64,000 nucleotides of DNA from Rhinopithecus roxellana (GCF_007565055.1 NC_044559.1:101330759-101394758); one strand, 5' to 3'. Counted from the first letter of the stretch, positions 45,444 through 57,479 are shown. Translations and numbers: made by a program. Notes: generated by a model from the letters alone, not told the origin.

Positions 45444-45669
45444 AGTTGAACAATGAGGACACATGGTCACAGGGAGGGGAACATCACAAACCAGGGCCTT
45501 GGGGAGGTGGGGAGCTGGGGGAGGGATAGCATTAGGAGAAATACCTAATGTAGATGATAGGTTGATGGGTGCAGCAACCACCATGGCAAGTGTATAGCTA
45601 TGTAACAAACCTGCAAGTTCTGTACATGTATCCCAGAACTCAAACTATAATAGCAACAACAAAAAAAGT

Positions 45670-48345
45670 ATTATTGCCACCAACAGTATCCCTTGCTATA
45701 TACCAAGACAATTTTAACAGGCTCAAGTAGTCACCTGCTAAAATGTGAACATTCCACAACCAGTAAATTCCACAAAAATTTAAAACAGATTTTTCTCTGC
45801 AGACAAAATAAACATTGCAGCATGAAATGTACTTTGTAAATTGAATAATTAGATGCCGGATACCAAAGGGCCAAGATAAAAATAGCAGCATCCACCAGGC
45901 TTCCTACATTCTTTATGATAGACTAAGCCGGCAGCCTGGATGGGACTGCACTAACATGAAAAATTTGTTGCCACTAATCCTGTTCCTGTAGGCAGAAAAT
46001 TCTCTTTGTTTTAGCTTCAGAGTGAGAAAAAAACTCCACCATCACCTAAAGTCCATTTTGTACAGTTAAAAATAAAACTCGTCAAATAGGGATTCGCTGC
46101 ATGACCCTGACCTGTGTGCAGCTGCAGGCTTCTCCGGGCAGGAGAACAAATGTCTGCATGGGAAGAGAATGCACACTGCTGGCTGGATCAGGGGAGAGTT
46201 GACGCTCATGTGAGAAAGTTCAAGCAGGAATGCCTGAAGGTTGCAAATAATTCTGTAAAGTAAATCACACCATACGCCTCTATGGGCTACACAAATGCAC
46301 CCGTGGCCAAACAGAACACCGTGTGGCTCTTCTGTCCATGTACAAGTAGGGAGACGAAGTCTGGGTCTTCACTTCTCTCCTGTCTCCTTCCCATCAATGT
46401 GCTCCCAATTCTTGTGTAGGGACTTGGTTCAAGCTGCACATCCTCAGAGAAGCTTTTTCTAAACATCTTGCCTAGAATGGACTCTGGTGTATTTTGTAAG
46501 CACAGGCTTGCATTTGTTAATAGGTAACAGGAGCTCCACAAATCCCCTTACCCTGCGTCTTGCTTCCTTCCAACTCCTGTGTGTCCGGTCTGGAGGGAGA
46601 TTCTAATCTCCCACCAGCAGGGAGGTACATCTTCCGTTATTTCCACAGTTTAGTACAGTACTCCTATCAAATGGCTATGTAGTAAAAGCTGATGAATGAC
46701 TTAGCAAATTACCTTTTCATAGGATTCATTCCTGATAAAACAGGGCCTCCTTGCATGAGAAGTGGATCTTGGGGAACACTGAAATGGGATGGGAGCGAGA
46801 AAAAGGATTAAACACAGAAGGTTATACAGGAAGAGGGAAGGAACGACTGGCCTTCCCCCAGGAGAGCTCAAGGAGGACCTCTGGACTGCGTGCAGCATTT
46901 CAGGGTGGCACAGAGGAGAGGAGGCACCGAGGCAATCCAGAAAGGAGCAAAGACTCGTGGTCTGGAATGGTGCCACTGAATGCACAGTGCGGAGGGGGTT
47001 TCTGGAAGAAACGTGCCGAATGTTGAACAGAGAGTGAGGCAAAGTGAGCACCTCTGGGTGTGTGTCAGTGGGGTGTTGAGATACAAGGAAAGTAAGATAG
47101 GGGACGGGACCACAGTTGCAGCACAACCAAGCCTATTTGCTGACACTGAAGGAGAACTGTTAGGCAAGATTCCCCCCACTGCATTTTTGTCCCAAATGCC
47201 ACCTCAGAGTGGTATCTTCCCAAACCACACCCAGCTCTGACGCATGATGCTGACACCTGAGTTTCCAAGGTCTCATGGTGATTAATATGCTCATTTCCAT
47301 GGTGATACTTTTTGGTTCTTCACCTAACTCTCCTTTAAGGGTAGAATAAGGACTAGTTAGATAATTCCCTCGAATTCCAAAGGTATTCCAATTCTCAGGT
47401 AATCCAAGTTGTCACAGCTGCACTCAATTCTCCCATCCACTGCTGGCTATTCTGGGAGTAGCCCTCCCTGATAGAGCCTGGCTTCTCTGTGGGACCCCAA
47501 TGTACCAGCAGAAGATGTGAGAGGGAGGCAGTCTCCTTCCAGGACCTTTTCTCTGCTTCTGGTAAGGCCTGACCCCTAGGCAGTCACACGCATGGAGCAA
47601 GAGTGCTCTCTGCTTAGACAGTCAGTGACTACAGCCAGGAGCAGAGCATTTTGAGGGGTACCCCTCACCAGGGAGGGGAGAGACGGGGAGGTGCCGGTGC
47701 CATCACCAATCACAAATTCTCAGATTGGTTTATTTCTTTGACAGTTCGTTTTAATGCTTTGTACCTGATGCTCAGACATCTAGAATAAGACAGCTTTTCT
47801 CTCCTGATTTTCTATTAGAAGGAGAAAAGAGGAAAGCAATCAGAATCCATTCTTCTCAGCACTTGGGCAAAGCACACATTAAAGCACCTCCACATCAGAT
47901 TCTCTTTCCTCCTCTGCAGTGCTGTCCATACTTCTCCAAAACATTCCCCAACTATCATCCCTTCTAGGAATGTACTCCAGAATATGCCCTTGAAGAGGAC
48001 AAAAGGCATAAGCCCCACAGTCACTAGCATGTGCTAACATACTCATGGGTTCTGTCATCCAGGGTTCATCCTGTTATCATCCTGGGTTCTGTCAAAAATA
48101 CATTAAGTAGATGTAGTCTTCATCCTCAGGAAATGTATAAGCCAACACAGGAATATAGTTTTCAAGGTTTGCTCATCCCCCTGCCTCTCTGGTCCCTGCC
48201 CCTAGTGGTGAGGAAATGGCGCAGGTGGCTCTGCCTTGGCTTCCCACCCTCGGCCTGCACTCCTGGGCTTTTGCCGCTTCACATCTTTTTGGTTTGGTGA
48301 CCATATTCTTCAACCCCAGTAAGACACATTTTCACAGATCCCTAC
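45670..48345. other. Unclassified sequence
   Basis: 46750-47260 is GC-richer and has overlapping frames on both strands (141 codons on the minus strand at 46701-47126) without protein-like pattern. 46380-46480 may be a weak L2 piece ('cctcagagaagctttttctaaac'). 48030-48110 repeats CTGGGTTCTGTC-like words. Nothing firm. Confidence 0.35.
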
Positions 48346-48358
48346 ATATATATATATT
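48346..48358. repeat. Short (TA)n
   Basis: Six to seven TA units just before the reverse Alu monomer. Confidence 0.7.
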
Positions 48359-48359
48359 T

Positions 48360-48508
48360 GGGAGACAGGGTCTCACCCTATTGCCCAGGCTCAGTAAAGT
48401 GGCACGATCGTAGCTTACTGTAACCTCAAACTCCTGGTCTCAAGCAATCCTCCCACCTCAGCTTCTGAAAGTGCTGAGATTATAGGCATGAGACACCACA
48501 CCCAGTGA
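48360..48508 (-). mobile_element. Free Alu monomer (FLAM/FRAM type)
   Basis: About 145 bp of reverse Alu-like text: GGAGACAGGGTCTCACCC, 'gatcgtagcttactgtaacc', GTGCTGAGATTATAGGC, ATGAGACACCACACCC. It has a single arm only, so it is a fossil monomer and not a dimer. Confidence 0.75.
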
Positions 48509-48509
48509 T

Positions 48510-48936
48510 CCCTCTAGTTTAAGAGGAAAATAGGCTAAAGCAAGATATTAAAAGGTGAACACTCATATGGCCGTCTGCATTAGTGTACTATTGTGACTAC
48601 TGGTAAGAATAAAATACTATCTTTATGTGAAAGCTTACAGGAAAATCTGAGTTGAGAAAAGAAAGGTAAAAACAAAATGCTAGATTGGGGAAGTTATACC
48701 AAAAGGGACAAGTGTGAAATCTGTCAGTCAAGTATAATATCAAGACAACTGCTTACATAATACATGTAAGTCAAACTACAAAAGAGGAGCCACTTAGGCC
48801 AGTTTGAGGCAAGAAACCTAAAAAAAAAAAATGTGAGGTTAATGCAGAATGTTAAACTGCAGAATGTCAAACTATTCAGCCTGAAAGTAAGAACTGGTGA
48901 AACAAACAAGAAAGAATATTTCATTTTATTAACACT
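48510..48936. other. Unique DNA, nothing recognised
   Basis: AT-rich, no gene. Confidence 0.4.
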
Positions 48937-48937
48937 A

Positions 48938-49239
48938 GACGGGCACAGTGGCTCACGCCTGTAATACCAGCATTTTGGGAGGCCAAGGCGGACGGATTGC
49001 TTGAGCTCAGGAGTTTGAGACCAGCCTGGGCAACACGGCAAAACTCCTGTCTCTACAAAACATACAAAAATTAGCCAGGTGTGGTGGTGTATGCCCAAAG
49101 TCCCAGCTACTCGAGAGGCTGAGGCAGGAGAATGGCCCAAGCCCAGGAGGCAGAGTTTGCAGTGAGCTGAGATCACACCACTGCACTCCAGCCTGGGTGA
49201 CTGAGTGGGACCCTGTATCAAAAAAAAAAAAAAAAAAAT
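48938..49239 (+). mobile_element. AluJ/S, full length
   Basis: GGGCACAGTGGCTCACGCC start, CCAGCCTGGGCAACACGGC (J-like) in the left arm, right arm ACTCCAGCCTGGGTGACTG and a 18-20 A tail. TCATTTTATT before and TCATTTTACT after may be the target duplication. Confidence 0.93.
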
Positions 49240-50100
49240 CATTTTACTTCTGTGTTCAGTTGGACTTTTTGAAAATGGGCTATGTTAACTACCAGAGAGT
49301 ACAAGATCAGTAACTAGTTGAGGAGTCCACAACTTTATATAATAAGTGGCAAAATGTTTACATAAATCAATCAGGTTCTGCACGGGCCCCTGCAAAGGAG
49401 ATGCTTGTCGTCTAGTCCAGCTGTGATCTGTGGTGTATTTTGGCTCCTTCGCTTTAGGAAGAAATTAAGAAATGAAGAAGCAAGTGACATTCGATGAGAA
49501 AAAAAATAAACAGAAACTATTCTTAGAGTTTGGTCATGGCCTGAGGGCCATGATACATAATTACGTAAGAAAAGTCAATGAGAAAAAAACCCAGCATGAA
49601 AAACTGAAATCCCATAGCCTAAATGGAAGCCTAGTGTGGGGAGCTACTACAGGATTTATGAAAATAACCTGGAACCCACTTCAGCATGCTGGCCATCAGA
49701 TCGCCGTGCATCTCCTAAGTTTCAGAAAGTTTCTTTTTATGGAGCACTGTTTCAGTGATTAGAAAGGTATGTTTTTTTAAAATTGAACATTAGCCTGAAC
49801 ATCTACTTACGGAATGTTATGCATTACACAAGCAAGGCCATTCCTTATGGTACCTAGTGAGCGGTGCTAGAAGGTCCAGGAAACAAACCATCTTCTAGGT
49901 CCAAAATTGCCAGTTAGGCAACAAGGGAGGAAAAGCAAGCACTACACCTCTCAGGCCTCCCCATTAGCATAGATGATAGACTGAGATACCTGTCCTTCTC
50001 TAGACTTTTATATTTTATTTACAGTAACTATTCAAAATTAACTTGGGACACCCAACATGAAGTGTCAAAGAAAGTGCAATAGACAACAACTACTACACCA
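49240..50100. other. Unique DNA with a 96-codon frame
   Basis: The frame at 49472-49762 is Lys-rich at its start and not recognisable. No repeat is secure. Confidence 0.35.
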
Positions 50101-50104
50101 TCTA

Positions 50105-50745
50105 TGTAGTCTTCTTTACCTTTCTTTAAAATAGAGTTTATTTTAGAGCAGGTTTAGGGTCACAGAAAAACTGAGTGCAAGGTACAGAGATTTACCATAT
50201 ATCTCCAGCCCCAACACGTGCAGAGCATCATCAACATCCCCACCAGAGTGGTATTTTGCTACAACTGATGAGCCTATGCTGACACATCACTATCACCCAG
50301 AGTCCATAGTTAATATCAGCATTCATTCTGGGTGTTGTACATTCCATGAATCTGGACAAATGTTTACTGACACGTATCCACCATTATAGAATCACACGGA
50401 GTAGTTTCACTGCCCTAAGAATCCTCTGTGCTCCACCTACTCATCTCTCTCTCTACTAGTCCCTGGAAACCACTGATCTTTTTACTATCGCCATAGTTTT
50501 GCCTTTTCTGGAATGTCATGTACTTGGAATCACACAGTATGCAGCCTTTTTAGATTGGGTTCTTTCATTTAGTAACATGGATTAAGTTTCCTCCATGTCT
50601 TTTGATGGCTTGGTAGCTCATTCCTTTTTATAACTAATTAATATTCCATTATTTGGATGTACCACCATTTATTTATCCTTTCATCTGTTGAAGAACATCT
50701 TGGCTACCTCTTCACTACTTTTTTTAAAAATAGGAATTAAAGATA
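50105..50745 (-). mobile_element. Old L1 (L1M class), internal/3' part, reverse orientation
   Basis: The known reverse text is present in order: GAGTTTATTTTAGAGCAGG, CCCCACCAGAGTGGTATTTTG, 'tatccaccattatagaatcac', GGAAACCACTGATCTTTTTAC, TTTTGCCTTTTCTGGAATG and ATTCCATTATTTGGATGTACC. Confidence 0.85.
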
Positions 50746-50756
50746 CAGGGAGGAGT

Positions 50757-50784
50757 AAAACAAACAAACAAACAAACAAAAACA
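50757..50784. repeat. (CAAA)n microsatellite
   Basis: About six CAAA units. Confidence 0.92.
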
Positions 50785-51258
50785 CGGCAAGAGCAACTCA
50801 GGCTACCCATCAACAACTATAAAGAATCTCTTTAGTGCTTTCTACTTTCACCACTCCTTTTCCCAAGGTGATTGCTTCGTGTTCATCCACCAACTCTTGA
50901 TATGCAAGGTAATTTTCTCCTGGGTCTTCTTCCTGAAGGATCTTGTCATAAGTAGAACGGTACTATAGGTATATATTTATAACCTATATATACATATAGT
51001 TATATATTAATAACACGTTAGCTTTTAACTGAAAACTGAAGTTTCAGTTTTTGTGTAAAGAAATTCTCCTCTCAGGAATGTTTGCATTTTAACAGAAGGA
51101 ACGAATTTCCGACTAGAAATTTCCAACAGTATAGCAGCCTGTTTGGGAAAATCAAGTGGTATTTGGAAACAAGAGTGTTTTTCTGGTGTCCCTCAAATTA
51201 CTCCAAACTGGGATTCACCAAGGCTCTGATTTATTTATCTCTATTAAGACTTCACTTA
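50785..51258. other. Unique DNA, nothing recognised
   Basis: Includes a short TATA-rich stretch (50966-51020). No gene. Confidence 0.4.
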
Positions 51259-51259
51259 C

Positions 51260-51568
51260 TGCCTGGGCATAGAGGCTCATGCCTGTAATACCAGCACTTT
51301 GAGATGGCAAGGCAGGTGGATCCCTTGAGCCCAGGAACTTGGGACCAGCCTGGGCAACATGGTGAAAGCCTGTCTCTACAAAAAAAAAAAAAAAAAAAAG
51401 CTGGGAGTGGTGGTGTATGCCTGTGGTCCCAGCTACTCTAGAGACTGAGGTGGGAGGATCCCTTGATCCCAGGAGGCAGAGATTGCAGTGAGTGGTGATC
51501 TTACCACTGCATTCCAGCCTGGGCAACAGAGCAAAACCCTGACTCAAAACAAACAAACAAACAAAAAG
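51260..51568 (+). mobile_element. AluJ, full length
   Basis: J-type CCTGGGCAACATGGTGAAAG and GTGGGAGGATCCCTTGATCC, a 20-A linker and a tail of CAAA units. CACTTACT precedes it and AACTTACT follows, a probable target duplication. Confidence 0.94.
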
Positions 51569-51675
51569 AACTTACTAAAGTTAAGAATTTGGATCTAGAT
51601 ATCCAAATTCAACACACTTTGTTTAATATTTAAACGCTTTTAAAGGAAGAAGTTGCCAAGACCTTATTCTATAAA

Positions 51676-51915
51676 GAATAAAGAACTGATTCTCAACCAG
51701 GGGTGATTTTGCCCCGTATCCTGAGGACGTTTGGGATCAGATGGACGTATTTACGGTTATCACAACAGGGTGGGGTATGGGAGTTAGTGCTACTGTCATC
51801 TAGGGGGTAGAGGCCAAGGATATTGACAAACATCCTGCAATGCACAGGTCAGCCCCCACTAAAAAGAATTAGCCAACCCAAAAGTCGATAGTACTGAAGT
51901 TGAGAAACCCTGCTC
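51676..51915 (+). mobile_element. MER20 (hAT-Charlie DNA transposon relic)
   Basis: Begins GATTCTCAACCAGGGGTG, contains CATCTAGGGGGTAGAGGCC, ACATCCTGCAATGCACAGG and CCAACCCAAAAGTCGATAG, and ends GTTGAGAAACCCTGC. It is nearly full length (about 240 bp). MER20 copies have been linked to endometrial gene regulation as a family; nothing here shows activity. Confidence 0.92.
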
Positions 51916-51919
51916 TCTG

Positions 51920-53630
51920 TGAGCTAACTGCACTAAAGTTGATACCTAGATAATATAAACATCAATGAGAGTGATATTAGTGCCCAGCTTAAGAGTAAAA
52001 ACGACCATAATTTATAAGGATTTGCACTATTTTCTTAATATTTCTGGAATATCTTATCCCTGGCTTTGATTTATTGAAATTGCCTTTTCAAAACACTCAA
52101 TTGAATAAAATGAAGAGGCTTTATATACTGTATAGTTCATGCAAGTTTTTCTATTTTGGAAATGGAAGTAGTGATTAAAATTGGCATTTCTGAAACTCTA
52201 ATTGCTAGTTGTTGCATTGCTAGGGGGAAAAAAAAGAAAAATATTTCCAAGACCAGCCAGATGGGAAGTCTCAAGATAAGAAATTATAAGCCAGTGTTCA
52301 TATTCCAACCAGAAGAAACATTCTGTTTATACATTTTTAAATTCTGCTTAAATAGTAAGCAATGCATTTATTTAATGAATTCCTAAACAGCTATTAATTG
52401 GCTGACTAGTTTTCTAATATTGGATTTAATCTCCCAAACCCTATTAGATTATTAATAAGTAGAACAGAGTCTGTATTTTAAAAAACTCTGTATAAATAAC
52501 AGCTTTATACATTTTAATGGGATTAGACTGGTTTCTGATATTGTAGATGATATCCACATCTTCAAATGTCCATTTTTCAAAACTCATTATGTTACCAGCA
52601 GTGAATCTGTACAAGTCTGAAGCAAACTTGATCCTTGACTCCTCAAAGAAAACAATTTGGCTGAGGAGCAGATGCACGTTTAAGGCAGAGGGAAAGACCA
52701 AGACAACTTTTAGAGCAGGAGTGAAAGTTTACTTAAAAAAAAATTTTACAGTAGAAACAAAAAGAAGTAAAGTACACTTGGAAGAGGGCCAAGCGAGTGA
52801 CCTGAGAGATCCAAGTGCCCCATCTGGCTCTTGACCTGGAGTTTCGTACATTGGCATGGTTTGGGGTTTTGGTTTCTTCTCGCTTGAGAAGAAAGGGCTT
52901 CCCTTGGAGCAGGTTGTCTCCATGCCTGGTGGCCTGCCAGCACTTGGGAAGGGCTGCATGCACAGTGTGTTTACTGAATTTGTGCAAATGCTCACTTAAG
53001 GTGTTGTTCCCTTACTAGCTGAGCATTCCTAGAGGAAGGTCATACACCCATTAAACCACCATTTTGCCTCTTAGTGCGCATCCTTGAGCACACTTGCCTA
53101 ACTCCTGAGATCTCATCAGGAAGCTGCTGATCACCAGATGTGGGTGTTTTCTTATCTATTGGGAGACTGCCGTTCCCTGGCACCAGCTGTGCCCAATTAT
53201 TGTTTTACAGAGACAGTTTAACAACCACCTGACCATCACCTGATGGTCACTTGACATTCCTGGTGGGCAGGGCCCTCTCCTGCCCTGCTCATGTCTGCCT
53301 AACTACCTACTCCAACAATTTGTGATTGAAATATGATGAAGTCTTTCAGTTTACACACCCAGACCAGAGCAACACAAATGTCTTCATGACGTCAATACTC
53401 AGAGTCTTGGTAACACAATCTATATTTCTTTGGTAACTTCTGCTGTCCTGAAAGCTCTCTCTCCTCCCTTTGTCACTCCCTTGCTTCTCCTTGTTTTTTG
53501 CATGGAAAAGACTTGCAGTGGAGGTATGTGAGGAAAAGCCATAAAGGTTCCAGCTGTCATCATGAAACTAAAACTGCTCAAATAAGAAAAGACGGCCCAG
53601 CAAGGGCTTTCACTTACTGAAATTTATCAT
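51920..53630. other. Unclassified sequence
   Basis: No named repeat or credible gene. Three overlapping minus-strand frames at 52729-52995 and a plus-strand frame at 52547-52834 are mutual shadows with no protein-like pattern. 53120-53290 might be an old repeat. Confidence 0.35.
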
Positions 53631-53690
53631 AAGAATCTTTAAGAATTCTTTTAAGAATCTTAAGAATTCTAAACATAAGAATCTTTAAGC
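53630..53690. repeat. Local repeats of AAGAATCTTTAAG/AAGAATTC
   Basis: Four related AAGAAT words occur in about 60 bp, some in inverted order (CTTAAGAATTCT). It is short and probably of slippage origin. Confidence 0.6.
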
Positions 53691-53703
53691 CACGAAGAAA
53701 GGC

Positions 53704-53723
53704 TTTTTTTTTTTTTTTTTTTT
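53704..53723. repeat. Poly-T tract (20 T)
   Basis: A homopolymer without a recognisable Alu body after it. Confidence 0.95.
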
Positions 53724-53779
53724 AACAGGGTCTTGCTTTTAGTAGATTTGTGTAACTGTTTTCTTTTATTCAAGTCTGC

Positions 53780-54340
53780 TGAAAGCTACTGAGTGAGAAC
53801 TACAAATTGAGGTACATCTCTTGCTAGTTGCTTGGGTTTGACAAATAAAGCAATCATCAAAATCACGGAGTGTGCACTGTTTTTAAAAGCCCTATTTGCT
53901 TGACATAATATAGCAGCTGGATGGCTAGGCAAATAAATGGCATTACTTAACATAATCACTTAATGTTGTGCAACGAAAGTCAGGTCTCATTGCTTTATCG
54001 CTTTCAAAGAGTTTAATGACAATGAAGTTGATTGTTAGTGTGAAGATATAAATTGTTCAGTAGTTAGAGTTGTTAATGACAGCAAAGGAACACAAAAGAG
54101 GAAAAACAGGCTTTAGTAGTACAAATTCATTGCTAATTGCCTGTGCATTCATTATAGGCTGACCAGGGCTAATTATCTAATTAAACTAAAGCTCTGCTGC
54201 CTTAAAGAAATTTCTATGCACTGTGATGTTGGTTGTCAATTACTCAGCATGTCCTGTTGAAATGTGTAGTTAACTCAAGTCATGTTTTGCTTTTCCCACT
54301 AGCAATACATGGCAGTCTTATTGCATGATAATTTGTGCTT
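53780..54340. promoter_or_regulatory. Candidate conserved non-coding element rich in homeobox/PBX-MEIS words
   Basis: A repeat-free block with dense TAAT-type sites (CTAATTATCTAATTAAAC, GCTAATTGCC, CATAATCACTTAATG), PBX-like AGCAATCATCAAAATC and MEIS-like TTAATGACAGC. The text shows little low-complexity drift compared with the neighbouring DNA. It lies about 8 kb upstream of ADO and within regulatory range of EGR2. Motif and texture evidence only. Confidence 0.4.
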
Positions 54341-54679
54341 AGAATGAAAAAAAAAGTTTTTCCTTAAAAAAACACATTGTGGAAACTAAAAATAATAACA
54401 AACATTTTAAACAAGATCTCCTGCTCATTTTACTCAATGATCTATATTCAGGAAAAGTCAATATAATCTACTTTAGAAAGGGAAAACACAGACGTAAAAA
54501 AACAAGTCAAATATCATTATATACATGCTACTGAGTGTTCTCTTCATGTTAAAAATACATTTAAAAGTGTCTTTTGTGATATCTGTATAGATCATGGTAT
54601 GAAATTAATATAATTTCGTATCATTACAATCTTCAAAATTCATAGGATTTTTTTTTTTTAATACTGGAAGGAAAGTGGT

Positions 54680-54830
54680 AAATCATCTAAACTAAATTCT
54701 TCACTTTATAAATAAAGGAACTGAAGTTCCAAGAAGTGAAATCATTTGCCCCAAGTCACACAGCTGGTTGCTAGAACCAGGAGGAGAACTGGTATCCTCT
54801 CAGTCCATTATTCTTTCCATGTTTAGTCCT
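54680..54830 (-). mobile_element. MIR
   Basis: Reverse MIR: 'ggaactgaagttccaagaag', CCCCAAGTCACACAGCTGG, GAACCAGGAGGAGAACTGG. Confidence 0.75.
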
Positions 54831-54834
54831 GCTG

Positions 54835-55060
54835 TTCCACTTTCAAATCGTACTGTTATTTCTCACACTTTCTCCAAAATGCCAGAACAGAGCATCTATG
54901 GACAAGGTTATTTTTGTTTGTTTTTCCAAAAGAAGGCTTTGATTAGTAGCATTTCATCTCTCCAAGAAAACACATGTAATACTGCCCCTATTTATTTATT
55001 TCAAGTTAGTCAAATGCCCAGGAGTGTAATTTAAGGCGAACACTCAAGGGAGAAGCTTAA
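54835..55060. other. Unique DNA, nothing recognised
   Basis: No gene or repeat. Confidence 0.4.
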
Positions 55061-55062
55061 AA

Positions 55063-55094
55063 AAGCAAACAAACAAACAAACAAACAAAAAAAC
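55063..55094. repeat. (CAAA)n microsatellite
   Basis: About seven AAAC/CAAA units. Confidence 0.92.
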
Positions 55095-55249
55095 AAGGTA
55101 TCATATGTCTTCTCCAACTAAAGAGAAAAAGATGATAAACTTACAGTGGATTTTATTAATCAGAGTGCTCAATTTAATTGCATCCTGCTATTTTGCTCCT
55201 AAGGAATTTTATTCTAAACCAATGATCCATGACCATAAAACAATATTTA

Positions 55250-55316
55250 TTGGGTTGGTGCAAATATAATTATGGTTTAATGGTAAAAACCGCAATAACT
55301 TTTGCACTCACCTAAT
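55250..55316. mobile_element. MADE1 (mariner miniature element), internally deleted
   Basis: Terminal words GGGTTGGTGCAAATATAAT and ATAACTTTTGCACTCACC are the two ends of the 80-bp MADE1 palindrome; about 13 bp of the centre are missing. It is flanked by TA. Sister copies of this element are the source of the mir-548 family, so the transcript could fold into a hairpin here too. Confidence 0.9.
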
Positions 55317-55319
55317 ACT

Positions 55320-56495
55320 AAGCATCCTGTGGGAAAAGCGTCTCCCAAGAAAGTACAATATCATTCTAGAGAGTTTCCCCAACTTCATTTCCCTTAATCC
55401 TAGTATATGGCATCTGTTCCCCTGCAAGGACAGAGAACTCTGGAACCCTATCCTGCCCCTTTCCCAGTCATTTTTCAGGCAGGCACCAGCAATGAACACA
55501 CAGCTCTTTGCTGGCAAGTCAAGGAAGACGATTTTCCCTTTCACTGCCTCTTCAAGCTGAACATCAACTGTTTCACCACTTGTGATTCAAATCCATTAAT
55601 TAAAATAAATATAAAGTAAAACTCTCTCAGCCAGGAGGAAGAGGACAGATGGGGAAGCGGAGGAGGTGGAGATAGCTGATGTCTTCTCAGAGGAAAAAAA
55701 AAAAAGGAAAAGAAAAACAAGAAGCATGAAATGGGGCGGGGGGAGTTAATTAAGAGAGGTAAAGTATGTTTGAATTTAATTTACAGTTCACAACAATCTT
55801 AAGTCTCATAATAGTTGCATTGCTTAAATGAGAAGAGGAAAACCTCTCTAATACCAAATTGGTGGAGGGGGTGCTATAATCTTAAATCATCTCCAAAAAT
55901 CATAATACGTGACCTCTGGCAGTGCTTCAGCCTGGGCTATAGCAAAATCTTCTCTTTGTTAATAATTTGTGAAAGCCGTACCTTCCCCCACCTCAACTAC
56001 ACTCTGCATTCTACCAATTTTTAATTCTTTTTCCCTCGCCTCTCATTGCCTGAAATAAGACATTGGCAAGTAAGAGGAAAAAAAGAATAAATTTAAGTCC
56101 TTCTCTATCCCAATCCAATATGCACCAGTCTATAGAAGTACAGTTAGAAAATGGTGTCTATGGCATGTATCACACAACACAACCTATGCAATTTATTAGT
56201 GCAATGTGTACACCTAAAGTCTGACCCAAACATGAAAAAGCCCTGAACTTAGCATATTTAACTAAATAGCCCGTACACCAAAGTGATATGACTTCAAATA
56301 ACCACACAAATTTGAACTAGAGTGGGCAGAGTTACTTTATATGATCTTAGTGGAGATGGACACAGCTAACAGGATTATAGTGTAATAATTTTAGATAAAT
56401 GAAAGAAAATATATATGTTTGGTTTTGTCTGAATCAGTCTTATGATTGTCTCTGTCCTCCACATTGAGCTAATGAGATGCTAGAAGGAATCTTAC
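55320..56495. other. Unique DNA, nothing recognised
   Basis: An A-rich run at 55694-55722 is the only notable word. No gene. Confidence 0.4.
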
Positions 56496-56499
56496 AAAT

Positions 56500-56640
56500 A
56501 AATCATCTCTCACAGAAACTGGGATCCAGCGAAGTCAGGTGACTTGCTCAGTAACACACAGGTAGTCACTGGCAGAGCCATGACACCAGCTCCTCTGACT
56601 TTGAAATTATTATTTTTTCTTACAACATGACATTCATTCA
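56500..56640 (-). mobile_element. MIR fragment
   Basis: Reverse MIR: CAGGTGACTTGCTCAGTAAC, CACACAGGTAGTCACTGGC, AGAGCCATGACACCAGCTCC. Confidence 0.7.
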
Positions 56641-56644
56641 TAAT

Positions 56645-57475
56645 AAGGAATGAGAAATATACACACACGTTTTTTAAAAACTGAAAGCAACGATACAAAT
56701 CCAAAATACTTCAAATATAAATGAGTAAGAATTAGTCTGAAAATGGGGACATTTTTATCCACTTATTTACCATGTTCTATACTAATACACAAGGCAGATA
56801 TCGGAATAAGGTGGAAATGACTACTCGGGAAAAAATAAACCTTCCTTCCCACTTTAAAAACAAAAACAAAACAAAACTGCAGACTAGGAACTCTGAGCAT
56901 GTGAGAATACCATTATAATCTTTTGTACTCTTTCCACTGGATCTCAGTGTACCAAAAGAAATGGGCAAATGAATTCTGAAGAAGATTTGAGTAAAAGCCA
57001 GAAGGTAATGTATCTTGTGAATTAAAGAAAATTAGTCCCCATAGAGTCAAGAGGTAGGGAAAGAAGAACGAAAGGCAAAAGCACAAGCCTAGTTCCCAAA
57101 GAATGAAGAGATCATAGAAATGAACAAGTGGAGTTAAATCCATATAGGCTGGGGGCTCTTCCAGCTCTCCTTGTTTCCTGGTTAATTAAGCAACTGTAAA
57201 GGAGGAGAAAAAAAAATCTCAGCTTTACTCATGCTTCTGTGTGCTTCCCTCATTCCTAAATTTAATAGACGTGGGCAGGAGGTGGGATTTAAGCTTTATC
57301 AGTCTTACCTATCACCACAGAGCTGTCAACCTGTGAAAGAAAAAACATGAAGAAAATACACTTTGAAATAGATGGCTGAAGCAATAGCTCATCAGCAAGC
57401 CCTGTCAGCTGTACCTTCAAACAGATTCTTATCCTTACACTAGTTCTTTTGTCTTTCCTCTGGATTACTGCCCCT
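56645..57475. other. Unique DNA, nothing recognised
   Basis: No gene or named repeat. Confidence 0.4.
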
Positions 57476-57479
57476 CATT

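Larger units (their letters stand above)
38885..45669 (+). mobile_element. Full-length, inactive L1PA retrotransposon
   Basis: The element starts GGTGGCTGGCAAGATGGCC and carries a 1.34-kb 5' UTR, ORF1, the inter-ORF spacer, ORF2, a 3' UTR and an A-rich tail with CAACAACAAAAAAAG. Without the Alu at 42501-42795 (and its 10-bp target repeat) it is about 6.5 kb. Both reading frames are broken, so it cannot move itself. Imperfect flanks (TATTACTCCCAT before, TATTATTGCCAC after) may be the target duplication. The 5' UTR text looks like older members of the PA series; subfamily not determined. It enlarges the distance between ADO/EGR2 and the putative enhancers to its left by 6.8 kb. Confidence 0.97.

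Noticed and set aside
46701..47126. 141-codon minus-strand frame
   Set aside because: It overlaps three other long frames on both strands and its residues show no domain-like order; it reads as chance in a GC-richer block.
49472..49762. 96-codon frame beginning with Lys-rich text
   Set aside because: No domain or helix pattern recognised, no splice or promoter context; length is within chance expectation.
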